Origin: Cryptomeria japonica
Taxonomy: Eukaryota; Streptophyta; Pinopsida; Cupressales; Cupressaceae
Assembly: GCF_030272615.1 (NCBI RefSeq)
Contig: NC_081411.1
Coordinates: 834,510,136 to 834,570,135, forward strand
Length of the DNA stretch: 60,000 nucleotides
Reading direction: 5' to 3'
Shown here: piece by piece, positions 45,341 to 56,135 of the stretch
How positions within the stretch are numbered: the stretch's first letter is position 1
Layout of the letters: every line of letters starts with the position of its first letter
Program-made: the position numbers and the translations under genes
The notes under the pieces: model-generated
The model's input: the letters and a program-made list of their open reading frames with translations, nothing else
Told to the model about the DNA's origin: nothing
The model's database searches: none

Positions 45341-45407
45341 AAAATGCTCATAAGGCACAACACTATAGGGCATGTACCCTATAATGCGCATGCCTTATGA
45401 GCATTTT
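45341..45407. repeat. Nested inverted repeat (17-bp outer stem, 7-bp inner stem)
   Basis: AAAATGCTCATAAGGCA (45341-45357) is exactly complementary to TGCCTTATGAGCATTTT (45391-45407). Inside, TATAGGG (45364-45370) pairs with CCCTATA (45377-45383) around a 6-base loop. It lies about 150 bases upstream of the first candidate exon of the unknown gene. It could be a small foldback element, a remnant terminus or an RNA structure. Confidence 0.85.
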
Positions 45408-45559
45408 AAGCTTTAAAAAAACCCATGTCCACATTTTGGATGCATTTTGCATTCCCAAACCCATGTTTTGGCGATTTCAGGTGCCATTTTCTTGGGCTCG
45501 CCCTTTGTAAAAGCTTGATATTAGGCACTAAGTTGTCCATCTCTCATCAAAATGCTACC

Positions 45560-47367
45560 ATGCCATCGAAGAGCTTGAAGAGGTGTGTATTTTTATTTTC
45601 TTATTGTCATTTTTTTATTAATTTGAAGATTAAACTAGGTTTATTGATTTAAATTTATTTTCATTATTAGGAAATGAGATTAGACAAGAAAATGTTGAAA
45701 ACACTCAATCACCTCCTCATGAAGACCATATTGAAGAAGAAGCAAATCAATCACCTCCTCATGAAGACCATTTTGAAGAAGAAGCACATCAAGAACCTCC
45801 TACAATCCCTAGACATCCCATAGGTACACAAGAAAACCTATTAGGTCAAATAGAAAATAGCCAAAAAGAGCTTGAAGGTTTAATCACAAGTCTAAAAGAT
45901 CCCACTGGAACAAACTCCCGTAGGACAAACCTTGCCAGTTCTTTGCAATCTATTGTATCTCCATACAATTTGTGAGTGGGCAAATAAATTTTTGGTCTAG
46001 TAAGAAGGAAGAACAAAAGTAATTTTATGATAACAAATTATCATATGCGGCAGTGAAGAAAAAGAAAATTAATAAATTCGACTTGTGTTCTTTTTTTATG
46101 GACCCCCGAACGAATCAACCTTTACACCCTAGATGTAGGAGATTCCCTATTCATTGGTGTCATCGTGAAGGGATTAAGAACAATTTTGGGCATAGGTGGT
46201 GGATAGTATTTGATCAGCCCCCATGCAATAAACATGAGGTACCCCAATACTTTTTGAGAAAACTGTACTGTGAGTTTGTCCTTAATGAGATCCAAAACTA
46301 TTTTGATTTTCTATATTTCCAAGGTAGAGGTGGGGGTTCCTCGCATGATAGAGAGGGTTCATAGCGTGACCCAAATCTCCCACCAAGACCCTTGGCCACA
46401 CCTATGGTGGAGTATGTTATTATTCCTTCTATTGTGAAGGAGAGTATTGAGGTCGAAACTCTAGACTCGATTAGCTTACTCACCCAGACCCTTATACAGT
46501 ATGTTAGGCCTCCAGTAGAGGGTGATGTGAGTGATGATGGTGATTCTTCTAGGCATCGAGTTCCAGCTCATTTTTGTCGATCTTGTGGTTCTCTTTGTAC
46601 TTATGATCCTAATAGTTCTAAGAATGCACATGCACGAGCAGAGTTTACTACAGAGAACATTGTCATGACATAATCCTTGTTGAACGAAACATTTGGCATT
46701 GATACCCAGGTGAATTTCATTACAAGTTCATTTCATTTTTTTTATTAAATCTTATATGTAAATTTGAGAATATATCTAAATTAGTAAATTATTATGATAA
46801 AAAATCAGGGTCAAAGTGTTCACAATACTAGCAACATTCCTACAACACCCTTTTTCACAACTTCGTCGACTCCACAAGTATACAACGAGTGAAGAAATAT
46901 AATTATTATATGTAGATAGTTGAACCTTATGTGAATGATTTTCTAATTACTCATTTTGGGGATGTCAAATAGTTTGATGCTAGAGCCTCAACATCAACAC
47001 CTCGCAGTGTATTTCATCGACAATCTTTCGCCTAGGTAAACAATTTATCTTTAATGTTGTTATTAAATAATATAGATAGTTTTGGTGATTAATATACTTT
47101 GTTTAATTTTCAGATGTTGACATTAGAGACTCCTCCTGATGTTCGTGCATCAATGGAAAGCAGTGTTGCTACAACAGTAGCAAAGACATATTTGTAAATT
47201 TAGTAAATTTAGCATTACATTTGTTATCTTAATAATATGTTATTGAAAATTTTAACGACACTTGTATTTAGTTTAATTTATATTGTGATGCTTACAGGAG
47301 GGGCTTGTCACTCCAGATCATGAACGTGCACCTGATGTGGATGAACATCATGATTATTTGTATGTGG
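45560..47367 (+). pseudogene. Unrecognised multi-exon gene, 5' part, interrupted by Element 3
   Basis: Candidate exons: 45560-45582 (MPSKSLK, donor GTGTGT); 45684-46709 (two copies of SPPHEDH.EEEA, then CSFFMDPRTNQPLHP, GHRWWIVFDQPPCNKHEVPQ, HFCRSCGSLCTYDPNSSK); 46809-46877 (GQSVHNTSNIPTTPF); 46916-47035 (IVEPYVNDFLITHFGD); 47114-47193 (MLTLETPPDVRASMESS); and 47298-47367 (LVTPDHERAPDVDEHHDY). Donors and acceptors are GT/AG. In-frame stops (e.g. 46362, 46677, 46970, 47033) fall where Gln would fit, and one frameshift lies near 45970. Exon phase at the 47193/47298 junction is uncertain. The CRSCGSLC cluster could bind zinc. I do not recognise the family. It may be a host gene or the gene of an unidentified transposon. 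Confidence 0.55.
47363..47367. other. Target-site duplication of Element 3, left copy
   Basis: TGTGG directly before the left LTR, matched at 55247-55251. Confidence 0.93.
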
Positions 47368-48630
47368 TGTAGCATCCTAAAATTGCGACACTTGCAATTT
47401 CGACTACATTTCGGTCTTCACGATAGCGACGCAACACGCAACCTAAATGGAGACCCTGAAACTTGCTCACGACACTAAAAACTGCATTTTTCAAGCACCC
47501 TGGCCTGAACCTCCTTGCACCCTGCTGTCCCGGGAGGTGGGACCAGAGCGCCCAGCGCCCTGGTCCTTCAGGACCAGGGCACCCAGTGCCCTGGTCCCCC
47601 AGGACCATGGCGCCCAGCGCCCTGGTCCCTGGGCCTATTTTGGGCCCGGTCTCCTAAGGGGTCTCGGGTCTTTTTGTTTGCAAATTGGAAATTACATTCC
47701 CTGGTCGGCCTAAGGTCGAGAAAATCAGTCTTTTAACCCTAATTGACAAGTATATAAACTACATTTTCCTCTCTCATTTAGATGGATGGAAAGTAGATGG
47801 AAAAAAGACGAAAGCAAGATTCAAACATTCAAGCATTCAAGCATTCAAGCATTCAAGAATTCCTTCTAAGTCTCCATTCAAGGCTAAGTGTTGCATTCAA
47901 GACAAGGATTCAACCATTGAAGAGGAGATCACTTACTACATAATACATACAACAAACAACAACATCTATACCTTCCCACATAAGGATACAAACATCCTTA
48001 CAACAAGGTATTAGTACTTGTTTTACAGTCATTTACATTTACAGCACTTGCTCATTTCTTGGTTAATTCCAAAACCGGGGTTTGACCTAAAGGCAAACCC
48101 CTAATCCCTAACCCCCCAATCGTCTTCGCTTTTCTGTGTGTAGGTTGCAGGTACGCGGCTGAAATTGAAGATCTGGAATCCTTGTGCAGAGACGAACAGA
48201 TCCCCCTTCGTTTCGCAGATTTTTCGGAGGACCGTGGCGCCGGGCGCCATCATCCTGACAACTTTTGCTCAAATTTGCAGGACAGCGCCGTATCGACATT
48301 TTACTGCTAATTCCAGGTCCGCAACTTCATCCTATATCCCTATCTCAGTTGATAAGCGAATCTTTCTCACTTTCTATGTATTCCTAGCTTAATTCTCCTA
48401 TGCACATTCTTTACAAAAGAGGGTAGCCTTGCTTTCTTAACCCTTGAAACTCATTTAGCATCCAATCTTGCATTGCGTGGGATTGGATCTTGTGGGTTTC
48501 AACCCCTCTTTTGAATGTAAAGTCTCTCCCTTAAGTGAAAACCATCAACCCTAGCGAACCTCCCTTCTCTCTCCTCGGAGTTGGAAGAGGGGAGAGCAAC
48601 TAGGGTTTGATTGCGATTTTTCGCTTTACA
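47368..48630 (+). repeat. 5' LTR of Element 3
   Basis: Starts TGTAGCATCC and ends GCTTTACA. A TATA box (TATATAAA) lies at 47751-47758. The segment 47545-47635 contains three GC-rich units of GCGCCC(A)GCGCCCTGGTCC with internal palindromes such as CTGGTCCTTCAGGACCAGGG, followed by a run of ATTCAAGC repeats near 47820-47850. Apparent frames inside this LTR recur in the 3' LTR and are not genes. Confidence 0.94.
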
Positions 48631-48633
48631 TTT

Positions 48634-48651
48634 TGGTGAACCCGACGTGAA
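48634..48651 (+). other. Primer-binding site of Element 3
   Basis: TGGTGAACCCGACGTGAA lies 3 bases after the LTR. The same sequence follows the LTR of Element 4 at 58750. The tRNA is not assigned. Confidence 0.82.
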
Positions 48652-49900
48652 CATCCTTTTTGATTTTTCATGCTTAGATCTGAAAATTGATTCCTTGATT
48701 ACATTTCCATGTTTGATCTTTTGCAAAATTTTAGAGGTGATTGCATAAAAACCCTAAAATTTCTTTTTAGTAATTGAACTTGTGAAATATTTAATTGTTA
48801 ATGCTTGCTTCAGATCTGCCCTTCTGTTACAAATTATCAATTCATGTCTGTGCTTTAATTTTGAAAATTAAGTGGTTAAGTGTCAAAACCCTAATTTTTG
48901 AAACCCTCTTGATTCAACCTTTGTCCGACAATTTCAGCGATCAAAACACCTCCAAATCAGCTATAACTTTGGATTCCGCAATAAAATCACAATATCTTTC
49001 ATCCCTAAAAATTTGGAAAAAAGTTGCGAGGACCGTGTGCACTCCGAGTGCCATCGTCCCCGACATTTTTTCCAAAATTTCAGGAGCGAGATATTACTGT
49101 ATTTTCCTGCTAAAATCCAGAATTTTGGCTGATTTTATCAATTATAACACTTTCAAAATTACAGTCAAAGTTGGTCTTGTGATTGCTTGGTTTAAGGATT
49201 CTAATCATTCAAAAATCATCGAAATTGAAATTTTGTGTCAAAATTGTGTTTCTTACTGTCCTAAATCTGAAAAGTGTGTTTGCATTCATTCGAAATTTCA
49301 GTGCTTCATTCAAATTCTTGCAATTTGTGACTTTTGAAATTAAGTGCTTAATTACAACAACTTTGATTTCCGCTTTCAAAATTGAATTTTGCGTGAAATT
49401 GAGTCAACTTTTAAATTTCAAAACTTGCATTGCTTTTGGCATTCCCTCTAAAATCATAAAATTCAAAATTTCAGTTTCCCTCTCTTTTTCAAAATTCAAA
49501 TTTTGCATTTTTCGACAATCTTGATAGGGTTCAATTTTGAATTTGCAACTTTAATTTGGCCTATCTACAGATCGTAAAATCACTCAATTTTTTCAGATTA
49601 GCTTTAAAATCATCATACCTTTCATCCCTGCAAATTTTGAAAAAAGTTGCAAGGACCGTGTTGCACTCCGAGCGCCACGGTCCCGGACATTTTTTCCGAA
49701 ATTTTGGGAGACTGTCGTGATTGCATTTAACAGCCTAAATCTGGAAGATTGGCTGATTTTACTGAAAATTGCTACCTCTAAATTCAAAATCTTCTCTCTC
49801 TTTCTAGTGCATGAGTTTTACAACAATAAGCCCTACTTACACTATTCCCGTTAGATGAAGCCGTAGAATTAAGTCTTTCCGAGGTTTAATTACCGAGGAG
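48652..49900 (+). promoter_or_regulatory. Leader of Element 3 with two copies of a GGACCGTG motif block
   Basis: No gene is convincing. Two related blocks (about 49015-49130 and 49630-49760) share AAAAAAGTTGC.AGGACCGTG, CACTCCGAG.GCCA and CGGACATTTTTTCC. A third, shorter relative sits in each LTR (about 48225-48300 and 54840-54915). Confidence 0.6.
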
Positions 49901-52900
49901 ATGGAACCTAATTTGAATAGCCTTTTTAACGAGGACATGGGAAATTCCTCTAATCCTCCTAATGATGAAGAAGCTCTCCATGAGGTTTCTGTAGAACAAC
50001 TTTCAAAATTGGATAACCAATTTGATGATTTTCACCAATGGATGTCTCATGAGTATCCCGATAGTCAAGCTCTTCCTTTAATTGAGGGTCTAAAACATAT
50101 GCTTCAAAGTGATAAGAATGGAATTGATATTTTGCGTGGTATTGCACACATTGTGGATTCGAATGTGATGCCTATGAAGAGTTGTGTCGAATCTTTAGGT
50201 TATACACAACCTCCTACACAAGTCAATCATTCTATTCCTTTGACAACTTCTATTGCTAGCATACCTACCTTTACATCAAACATAATGACTACTTCAATAC
50301 AAGACATTCCTCCTGTGATCACCAGTCATGGGGGCAATCCCTCTTCTTCAAGTAACCCTATTCCTTCATTCAATCTGACTTCTTCATTCATTCCTTCAAT
50401 AAGTGTCCCTATTACATCTCCGCAAATGAACATGACGCAATGGGGCAATTCATTTAATCATCCCATTCCTCCTTGTAGTGTTCCTCCTGTCCAATCATCT
50501 CCTATGACTAATTATCATAGAGTCCCACCACCTTACTCTCTACCTTCTTTCAATAACATAACACCTTTATCTCAATCTAACACATCTAATGTGAACTCTT
50601 CGACTGAAGCGACCATTAACAATCTTGCACAAACTGTCTCTTCTTTACAGCAACAAATTGCCTCTATGAATCAATCTAAGTTTAGTGTGCCCACATTTGA
50701 TGTTGCGAGCCCACTTTCTCTTGACATTGTTCGAGCTATCCCTCCTAAACATGTTGAAATCCCGCATTTGGAACTTTATAATGGTAAAGGAGATCCTCTA
50801 ACACATGTTAAGACTTTTCAAACAATTTGTACTGATTTTGCTTATGACCCAAGGTTGCTTGCAAAACTGTTTACTAGAACATTAAGAGACAAATCCCTAC
50901 AATGGTATTGCTCGTTGCCTTCTTATTCTATTACTTCTTTCGAACAACTTGCAAATGCTTTCATTCAACAATTTCAAAACAATATAAGTCCTAAAGTTAC
51001 TTTGATCGATTTAATGCATTGTAAACAAGGTGTTAAAGAAAAAGTGACTGATTTCATTGGTAGATATAAGCATTTGTATGCTCAAATTTCTTTTCCAGTG
51101 CCTGACAATGATATTCAAAGAATCTTTATTTCTAATTTACAAAAAGATATTCGAGACAAACTTCTATTTTCTGAGTTTACTTCTTTCCAACAGTTGTGTG
51201 CCACTCTTCACAATTATCAACTGACTGTGAGTCAAATGGAACAATCACATCCTATGGCTCCGAGTGATAAGGGTGATAGCAGTCAACAACCATTTGGGAA
51301 GTTTAAACCGAACAGAGATTCCATTAAATTCAATGAAAACATCATCAACAACAATGTGAATGTAGCATCAGGTGTGCCTCCTATTTCTAAGTTTTTCAAG
51401 AAAGAAAGAAAGTATACTCCTTTGAATGAATCATTGCATAGTATTATGAATAAGTTATTGGAACAAAATGTGCTTACTCTTCCTCCTATAAGGCAAATTG
51501 ATCCTACAAAGATTACTTCACCTTATTTTGATAACAAATCTTTTTGTCACTTTCATCGTCAGCCTGGGCATGATACTGAAAAATGTTTTTCTTTAAAGGG
51601 TAAAATTCAAGATTTGATTGATAATAATACTATTTCTGTTTCTGGAGTGAATGATAAAGGCAATACATCTGTAGCTCCTCCTAATCAAAATCTTCAGATT
51701 TTTACTGATCCATTACCTTCTCATACCTCTAATGCAATTGAGGCTAATGATTCCTCTCTCTCATCTGATGGTCTTGTGTCTATGACTCCGAATGTGATTA
51801 ACTTTGTAGAGCAGCAAGAAATTCCTAAAGAACCTTCCATCACATTTGATTCTAGTGAAACCATTAGGGCACCTGATGGTCCTTTATACATAGTTGCAAA
51901 AGTTAAGAATACACCTTGCCATGGAGTGCTTATTGATCCTTCGTGCATGGTTAATGTTATTACTGAAGAATTTCTTTTTACTTTGCAATTGAATCAAGTG
52001 ATCTATGACAAAACAGATGTGATTGTGAAATTATTTGATGCATTTTCTTCTCCTGCAATTGGTTCTATTACATTGCCTATTGAAGTTCATAACAAATCTC
52101 TTGATGTGAACTTTGCTATTATTCCTTCATCCGAACAATTTCGTGTGAAGCTTGGCTATCCTTGGCTATCTTCCATGAAAGTTATTGCTTCTCCTATTCA
52201 TAAGTGTTTAAAATTTCCCCATAATGGTGAATTTGTTACTGTCAATCATAGTCTCTTTAAACCAGCTGAAAGAACCTCTAGCGTTCCTATTGATTACTTT
52301 TGGCCTAAACAATTCCAATCTCTTCCTCCGCGAAGTGATCATCTTTTCAAATCTTATCAAAAGTGGAAAACAGATATGATCTTATCTTTAAGTGACCTAG
52401 AACACCTAAACTTGATATTCCTATCATTCTTGAGAAGGAAGTTCTTCCTTTGAAAGATAAAACTAATGTCTTTCCTCAAGAAGATTCCCAACCCATCCCT
52501 ATGGATGTGACTGTGTCTATGCCTAATAAACCTTCTAAAAGTAGACCTATACCTCCTCGTCATGATGGACTTGGTCTTCTTCCTAAACCAAAAATTCCTC
52601 CTTTATATGGAGCAGTTCCTCCTCCTTCTTTTTATAGAGAGAAGAGACCTTCTTCTTCTCCTATTATCCAGCCTAAGAGACCACAACCTAAACACCCAAG
52701 TGATAAGGATGAGAACATTCCTCCTCCTCAATCTTCTCCACTTCCTACTAAGACTAGACGAAATCGTTCTGCATGTGAACGTCGACGAAAGCGTCATCTT
52801 AGGGCTCAAGCAGTTGCTTCTCAAACTTTGTAATCTCCAAAGACACCTTCAACAAGCATTATTCCATTTTCTCCTCAGCCGGAGATTGAGCCAAAATCTC

Positions 52901-53253
52901 CTAAACATAAGATGCATGATGGTCTTGATCCTGTGCGAGTTAAAGATCCTATTTTTATAAATCTTGATGATGATCTTGATGAAAATGTTATTCATAATGA
53001 AAATGTTACTCCTCTTGCTTCTGATAGTGAATATGAACTTGTTGATGTTGATAACCATTTATCTAATGAATTTTCTAAAGCACTTATCCTAGCTCCTAGA
53101 CAAGAACAACGTGGCTCGGAACATGAACATAGCCCTTGTTTGGATCTTGTGATAGCTCCATCTGCTGTGTTGGATGTTCCTCCTCTAGCGTGTTCCCTGC
53201 CTTCCCGAAACATTGATCAGCAAGATCGGGGGGTAGATGACGTGCTAGACTAG
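49901..53253 (+). pseudogene. Element 3 Gag-protease with Pro-rich extension
   Basis: Starts MEPNLNSLFNEDMG. A Ser/Pro/Thr-rich N-terminal third precedes the Gag domain (LELYNGKGDPLTHVKTF, LQWYCSLPSYSITSFEQL, VTDFIGRYKHLYAQ). A Cys/His knuckle reads CHFHRQPGHDTEKC. The protease-like segment has VLIDPSCMVNVITEEF, where the usual D-S/T-G reads D-P-S, so activity is doubtful. A one-base frameshift near 52395 ends the 850-codon open frame, and coding continues (PRTPKLDIPIILEKE) through a Pro-rich, basic segment, past a TAA at 52831-52833, to TAG at 53251-53253. It resembles Tat-type Gag of Element 2 in order of motifs. No polymerase follows. Confidence 0.85.
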
Positions 53254-53967
53254 TTACATTAGCATAGCAGATTCTCTCCTCTCTTTTGTTACTTCTTCTA
53301 TATGTTATTCTCATTCTTCTATTTGTTGTCCTTAGTGTTGTCTACTTGAGGACGATGCAAAACATTGAGATCTCTTTTGGTCTCTCTCATGTTGACTCAA
53401 AAGACACATGTGTTCCCTTCTTCTAGGTGACCTTCCTTGATTGGGGAATGAAGAACAATTATGCATACATACATATGATATATATACATGACTTATCATA
53501 CAGCATACTGACCCCGAGGAAAGCGAAGTCACCTTGTGCTTTGTGTTTTGTGTCTATTATCCTTGGGTTTATCTCACACTTGGGGGCTAAATCTTTGTGA
53601 TAACGTGCTCCTTTCCTTATGTGTATCACTACATTAAAACAATCACCCCCGTTGAGGCGTGTACGATCGCTTTAACGTAGGGGGGCATACACCCTGTCTA
53701 TCCCTTCACGATACTTGAAAATTCCTTGACGAACTTAGTTTTGCCTTGAAAATTTTCGGTATTTCTCTTGCATGACTCATAGTGAGGGAACCTTACTACT
53801 GACAGTCATGGTTCTCCCTCGTGATCTTCCCTTTTACTTTGTCAATCGAAGTCGTAAGATCCTTAGTCCACTGGGGGCTTGGTGTGTCTTGCCTCCTTGA
53901 CGTGGTGAAAGTCTTTCAATGTTGTTTCCTTGTACTTTACCGGAAGTATGAGCATACATACTCCCGC
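53254..53967. other. 3' non-coding part of Element 3
   Basis: No coding sequence is seen. The stretch contains two phrases with ACTTGGGGGCTAAA and CACTGGGGGCTTGG (about 53579 and 53869) that resemble the polypurine tract, possibly internal tract copies. Confidence 0.5.
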
Positions 53968-53983
53968 TAAAGTGGGGGCTAAA
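53968..53983 (+). other. Polypurine tract of Element 3
   Basis: TAAAGTGGGGGCTAAA abuts the LTR start TGTAGCTTCC. Confidence 0.8.
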
Positions 53984-55246
53984 TGTAGCTTCCTAAAATT
54001 GCGACACTTGCAATTTCGACTGCATTTCGGTCTTCACGATGGCGACGCAACATGCAACCTGAATGGAGACCCTGAAACTTGCTCACGACACTAAAAACTG
54101 CATTTTTCAAGCACCCTGGCCTGAACCTCCTTGCACCCTGCTGTCCCGGGAGGTGGGACCAGAGCGCCCAGCGCCCTGGTCCTTCAGGACCAGGGCGCCC
54201 AGCGCCCTGGTCCCCCAGGACCATGGCGCCCAGCACCCTGGTCCCTGGGCCTATTTTGGGCCCGGTCTCCTAAGGGGTCTCGGGTCTTTTTGTTTGCAAA
54301 TTGGAAATTACATTCCCTGGTCGGCCTAAGGTCGAGAAAATCAGTCTTTTAACCCTAATTGACAAGTATATAAACTACATTTTCCTCTCTCATTTAGATG
54401 GATGGAAAGTAGATGGAAAAAAGGCGAAAGCAAGATTCAAACATTCAAGCATTCAAGCATTCAAGCATTCAAGAATTCCTTCTAAGTCTCCATTCAAGGC
54501 TAAGTGTTGCATTCAAGACAAGGATTCAACCATTGAAGAGGAGATCACTTACTACATACTACATACAACAAACAACAACATCTATACCTTCACACATAAG
54601 GATACAAACATCCTTACAACAAGGTATTAGTACTTGTTTTACAGTCATTTACATTTACAGCACTTGCTCATTTCTTGGTTAATTCCAAAACTGGGGTTTG
54701 ACCTAAAGGCAAACCCCTAATCCCTAACCCCCCAATCGTCTTCATTTTTCTGTGTGTAGGTTGCAGGTACGCGGCTGAAATTGAAGATCTGGAACCCTTG
54801 TGCAGAGACGAACAGATCCCCCTTCGTTTCACAGATTTTTCGGAGGACCGTGGCATCGGGCGCCATCGTCCCGACAACTTTTGCTCAAATTTGCAGGACA
54901 GCGCCGTATCAACATTTTACTGCTAATTCTAGGTCCGCAGCTTCATCCTATATCCCTATCTCAGTTTATAAGCGAATCTTTCTCACTTTCTATGTATTCC
55001 TAGCTTAATTCTCCTATGCACATTCTTTACAAAAGAGGGTAGCCTTGCTTTCTTAACCCTTGAAACTCATTTAGCATCCAATCTTGCATTGCATGGGATT
55101 GGATCTTGTGGGTTTCAACCCCTCTTTTGAATGTAAAGTCTCTCCCTTAAGTGAAAACCATCAACCCTAGCGAACCTCCCTTCTCTCTCCTCGGAGTTGG
55201 AAGAGGGGAGAGCAACTAGGGTTCGATTGCGATTTTCTGCTTTACA
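53984..55246 (+). repeat. 3' LTR of Element 3
   Basis: Alignable end to end with 47368-48630, same length. TATATAAA lies at 54367-54374. Differences from the 5' LTR are mostly C/T and A/G. Confidence 0.94.
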
Positions 55247-55251
55247 TGTGG
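55247..55251. other. Target-site duplication of Element 3, right copy
   Basis: TGTGG, identical to 47363-47367. Its last base and the following TAAGT form the splice donor GTAAGT of the interrupted gene. Confidence 0.93.
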
Positions 55252-55328
55252 TAAGTGACTATTCTATTATATGTCATTCTAAAATTCAATTTTTGTATAT
55301 GCTAACATCGTTCTTTTCATTGTATCAG

Positions 55329-55460
55329 GTGGAGTTACAAAAAAGTCTAGAGAGGAGGTCGAGTGGACGTACTTGAAAGACACCTGCATCATATACATCT
55401 CTATCCCCTCGACAGGCAAAGATATCTTGTGATTTGTTTCCTTCCCCTAGAGGGAAATGA
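55329..55460 (+). pseudogene. Candidate last exon of the unrecognised gene
   Basis: After the donor GTAAGT at 55251 and an acceptor TTCATTGTATCAG ending at 55328, an exon reads VELQKSLERRSSGRT, an in-frame TGA, then KTPASYTSLSPRQAKISCD and ends RGK with TGA at 55458-55460. The basic Ser/Pro-rich tail fits a C-terminus. The link to the exons left of Element 3 rests on the splice signals and the target duplication, not on homology. Confidence 0.5.
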
Positions 55461-55477
55461 ATAGAATAGGGTCCTAT

Positions 55478-55805
55478 GTTGTATGCCTATATGGCAATTT
55501 TGAACATATGATTTTTATTACGAATATATGACATTCTATCTCCATATGGATTTTGTCAAGCTCCTATTTGACTTTATTAGATACCATGTTGTATGCCTAT
55601 ATGGAAAATTTGAACATATGTTTTGTATTACGAATATGTGACATTCTATGTCCATATGGCTTTTGGCAAGCCCCTATTTGACTTTATTGGATATCATGTT
55701 GTATGCCTTTATAGAAATTTTGAACATATATTTTTTTTTATGAATACGTGAAATTCCATGTCCATATGGCTTTTAGCAAGACTATTTATTTATATTGGAT
55801 ATATT
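55478..55805. repeat. 110-bp tandem repeat, three copies
   Basis: GTTGTATGCC starts at 55478, 55588 and 55698, exactly 110 bases apart. Each is followed by TTTGAACATAT, TACGAATA(T/C)(A/G)TGA and CATATGG.TTTTG.CAAG. The copies differ at scattered sites. Confidence 0.93.
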
Positions 55806-56135
55806 TGATAGTTTTAACAGTATACAATGTTGCATGGATTTGTAATATTTTGGTTAATGAAAATCATTTATAATGGTTATCCATAATTGCAGTACAAATG
55901 ATTAAATGAATAATTGCACAAAGTTTATTGTTACTTAAGATTTGAACCTAAACATGTGTTTGTAATCCAAGACACAAGCTTATGCAGATCAACACAAATT
56001 CAATAGTTATAGTCAAAATAAGACTATATAAAGGAAACATGGAAAGAACCAAAATTAGACAATGTAAGACACCATTGTACCAATACCCATTCTAAAAAAA
56101 TTGCATAGCCCATAAACTTATATTCATCTAATGCA
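55806..56135. other. AT-rich spacer, no gene seen
   Basis: Nothing recognisable between the 110-bp and 360-bp repeats. Confidence 0.5.

Larger units (their letters stand above)
47368..55246 (+). mobile_element. Element 3: Ty3/Gypsy-derived element with gag-protease only (7.9 kb)
   Basis: Two 1263-bp LTRs (47368-48630 and 53984-55246) bound a primer-binding site, a 1.25-kb leader, a Gag/protease-type ORF with a Pro-rich extension, a 3' spacer and a polypurine tract. The target duplication is TGTGG. I find no reverse transcriptase, RNase H or integrase anywhere inside, so it must have depended on enzymes supplied in trans. The LTRs differ at roughly 28-30 positions (about 2.3%), nearly all transitions. 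It inserted at the exon-6 donor of the unknown gene. Confidence 0.93.

Noticed and set aside
47354-48392. Pro/Gly-rich frames on both strands
   Set aside because: They come from the GC-rich palindromic repeats of the Element 3 LTR and recur at 53979-55008 in the other LTR.
48795-49524. 180- and 113-codon frames in the Element 3 leader
   Set aside because: They overlap each other, lack motifs and lie in AT-rich leader sequence with the duplicated GGACCGTG block. Gag starts clearly at 49901.
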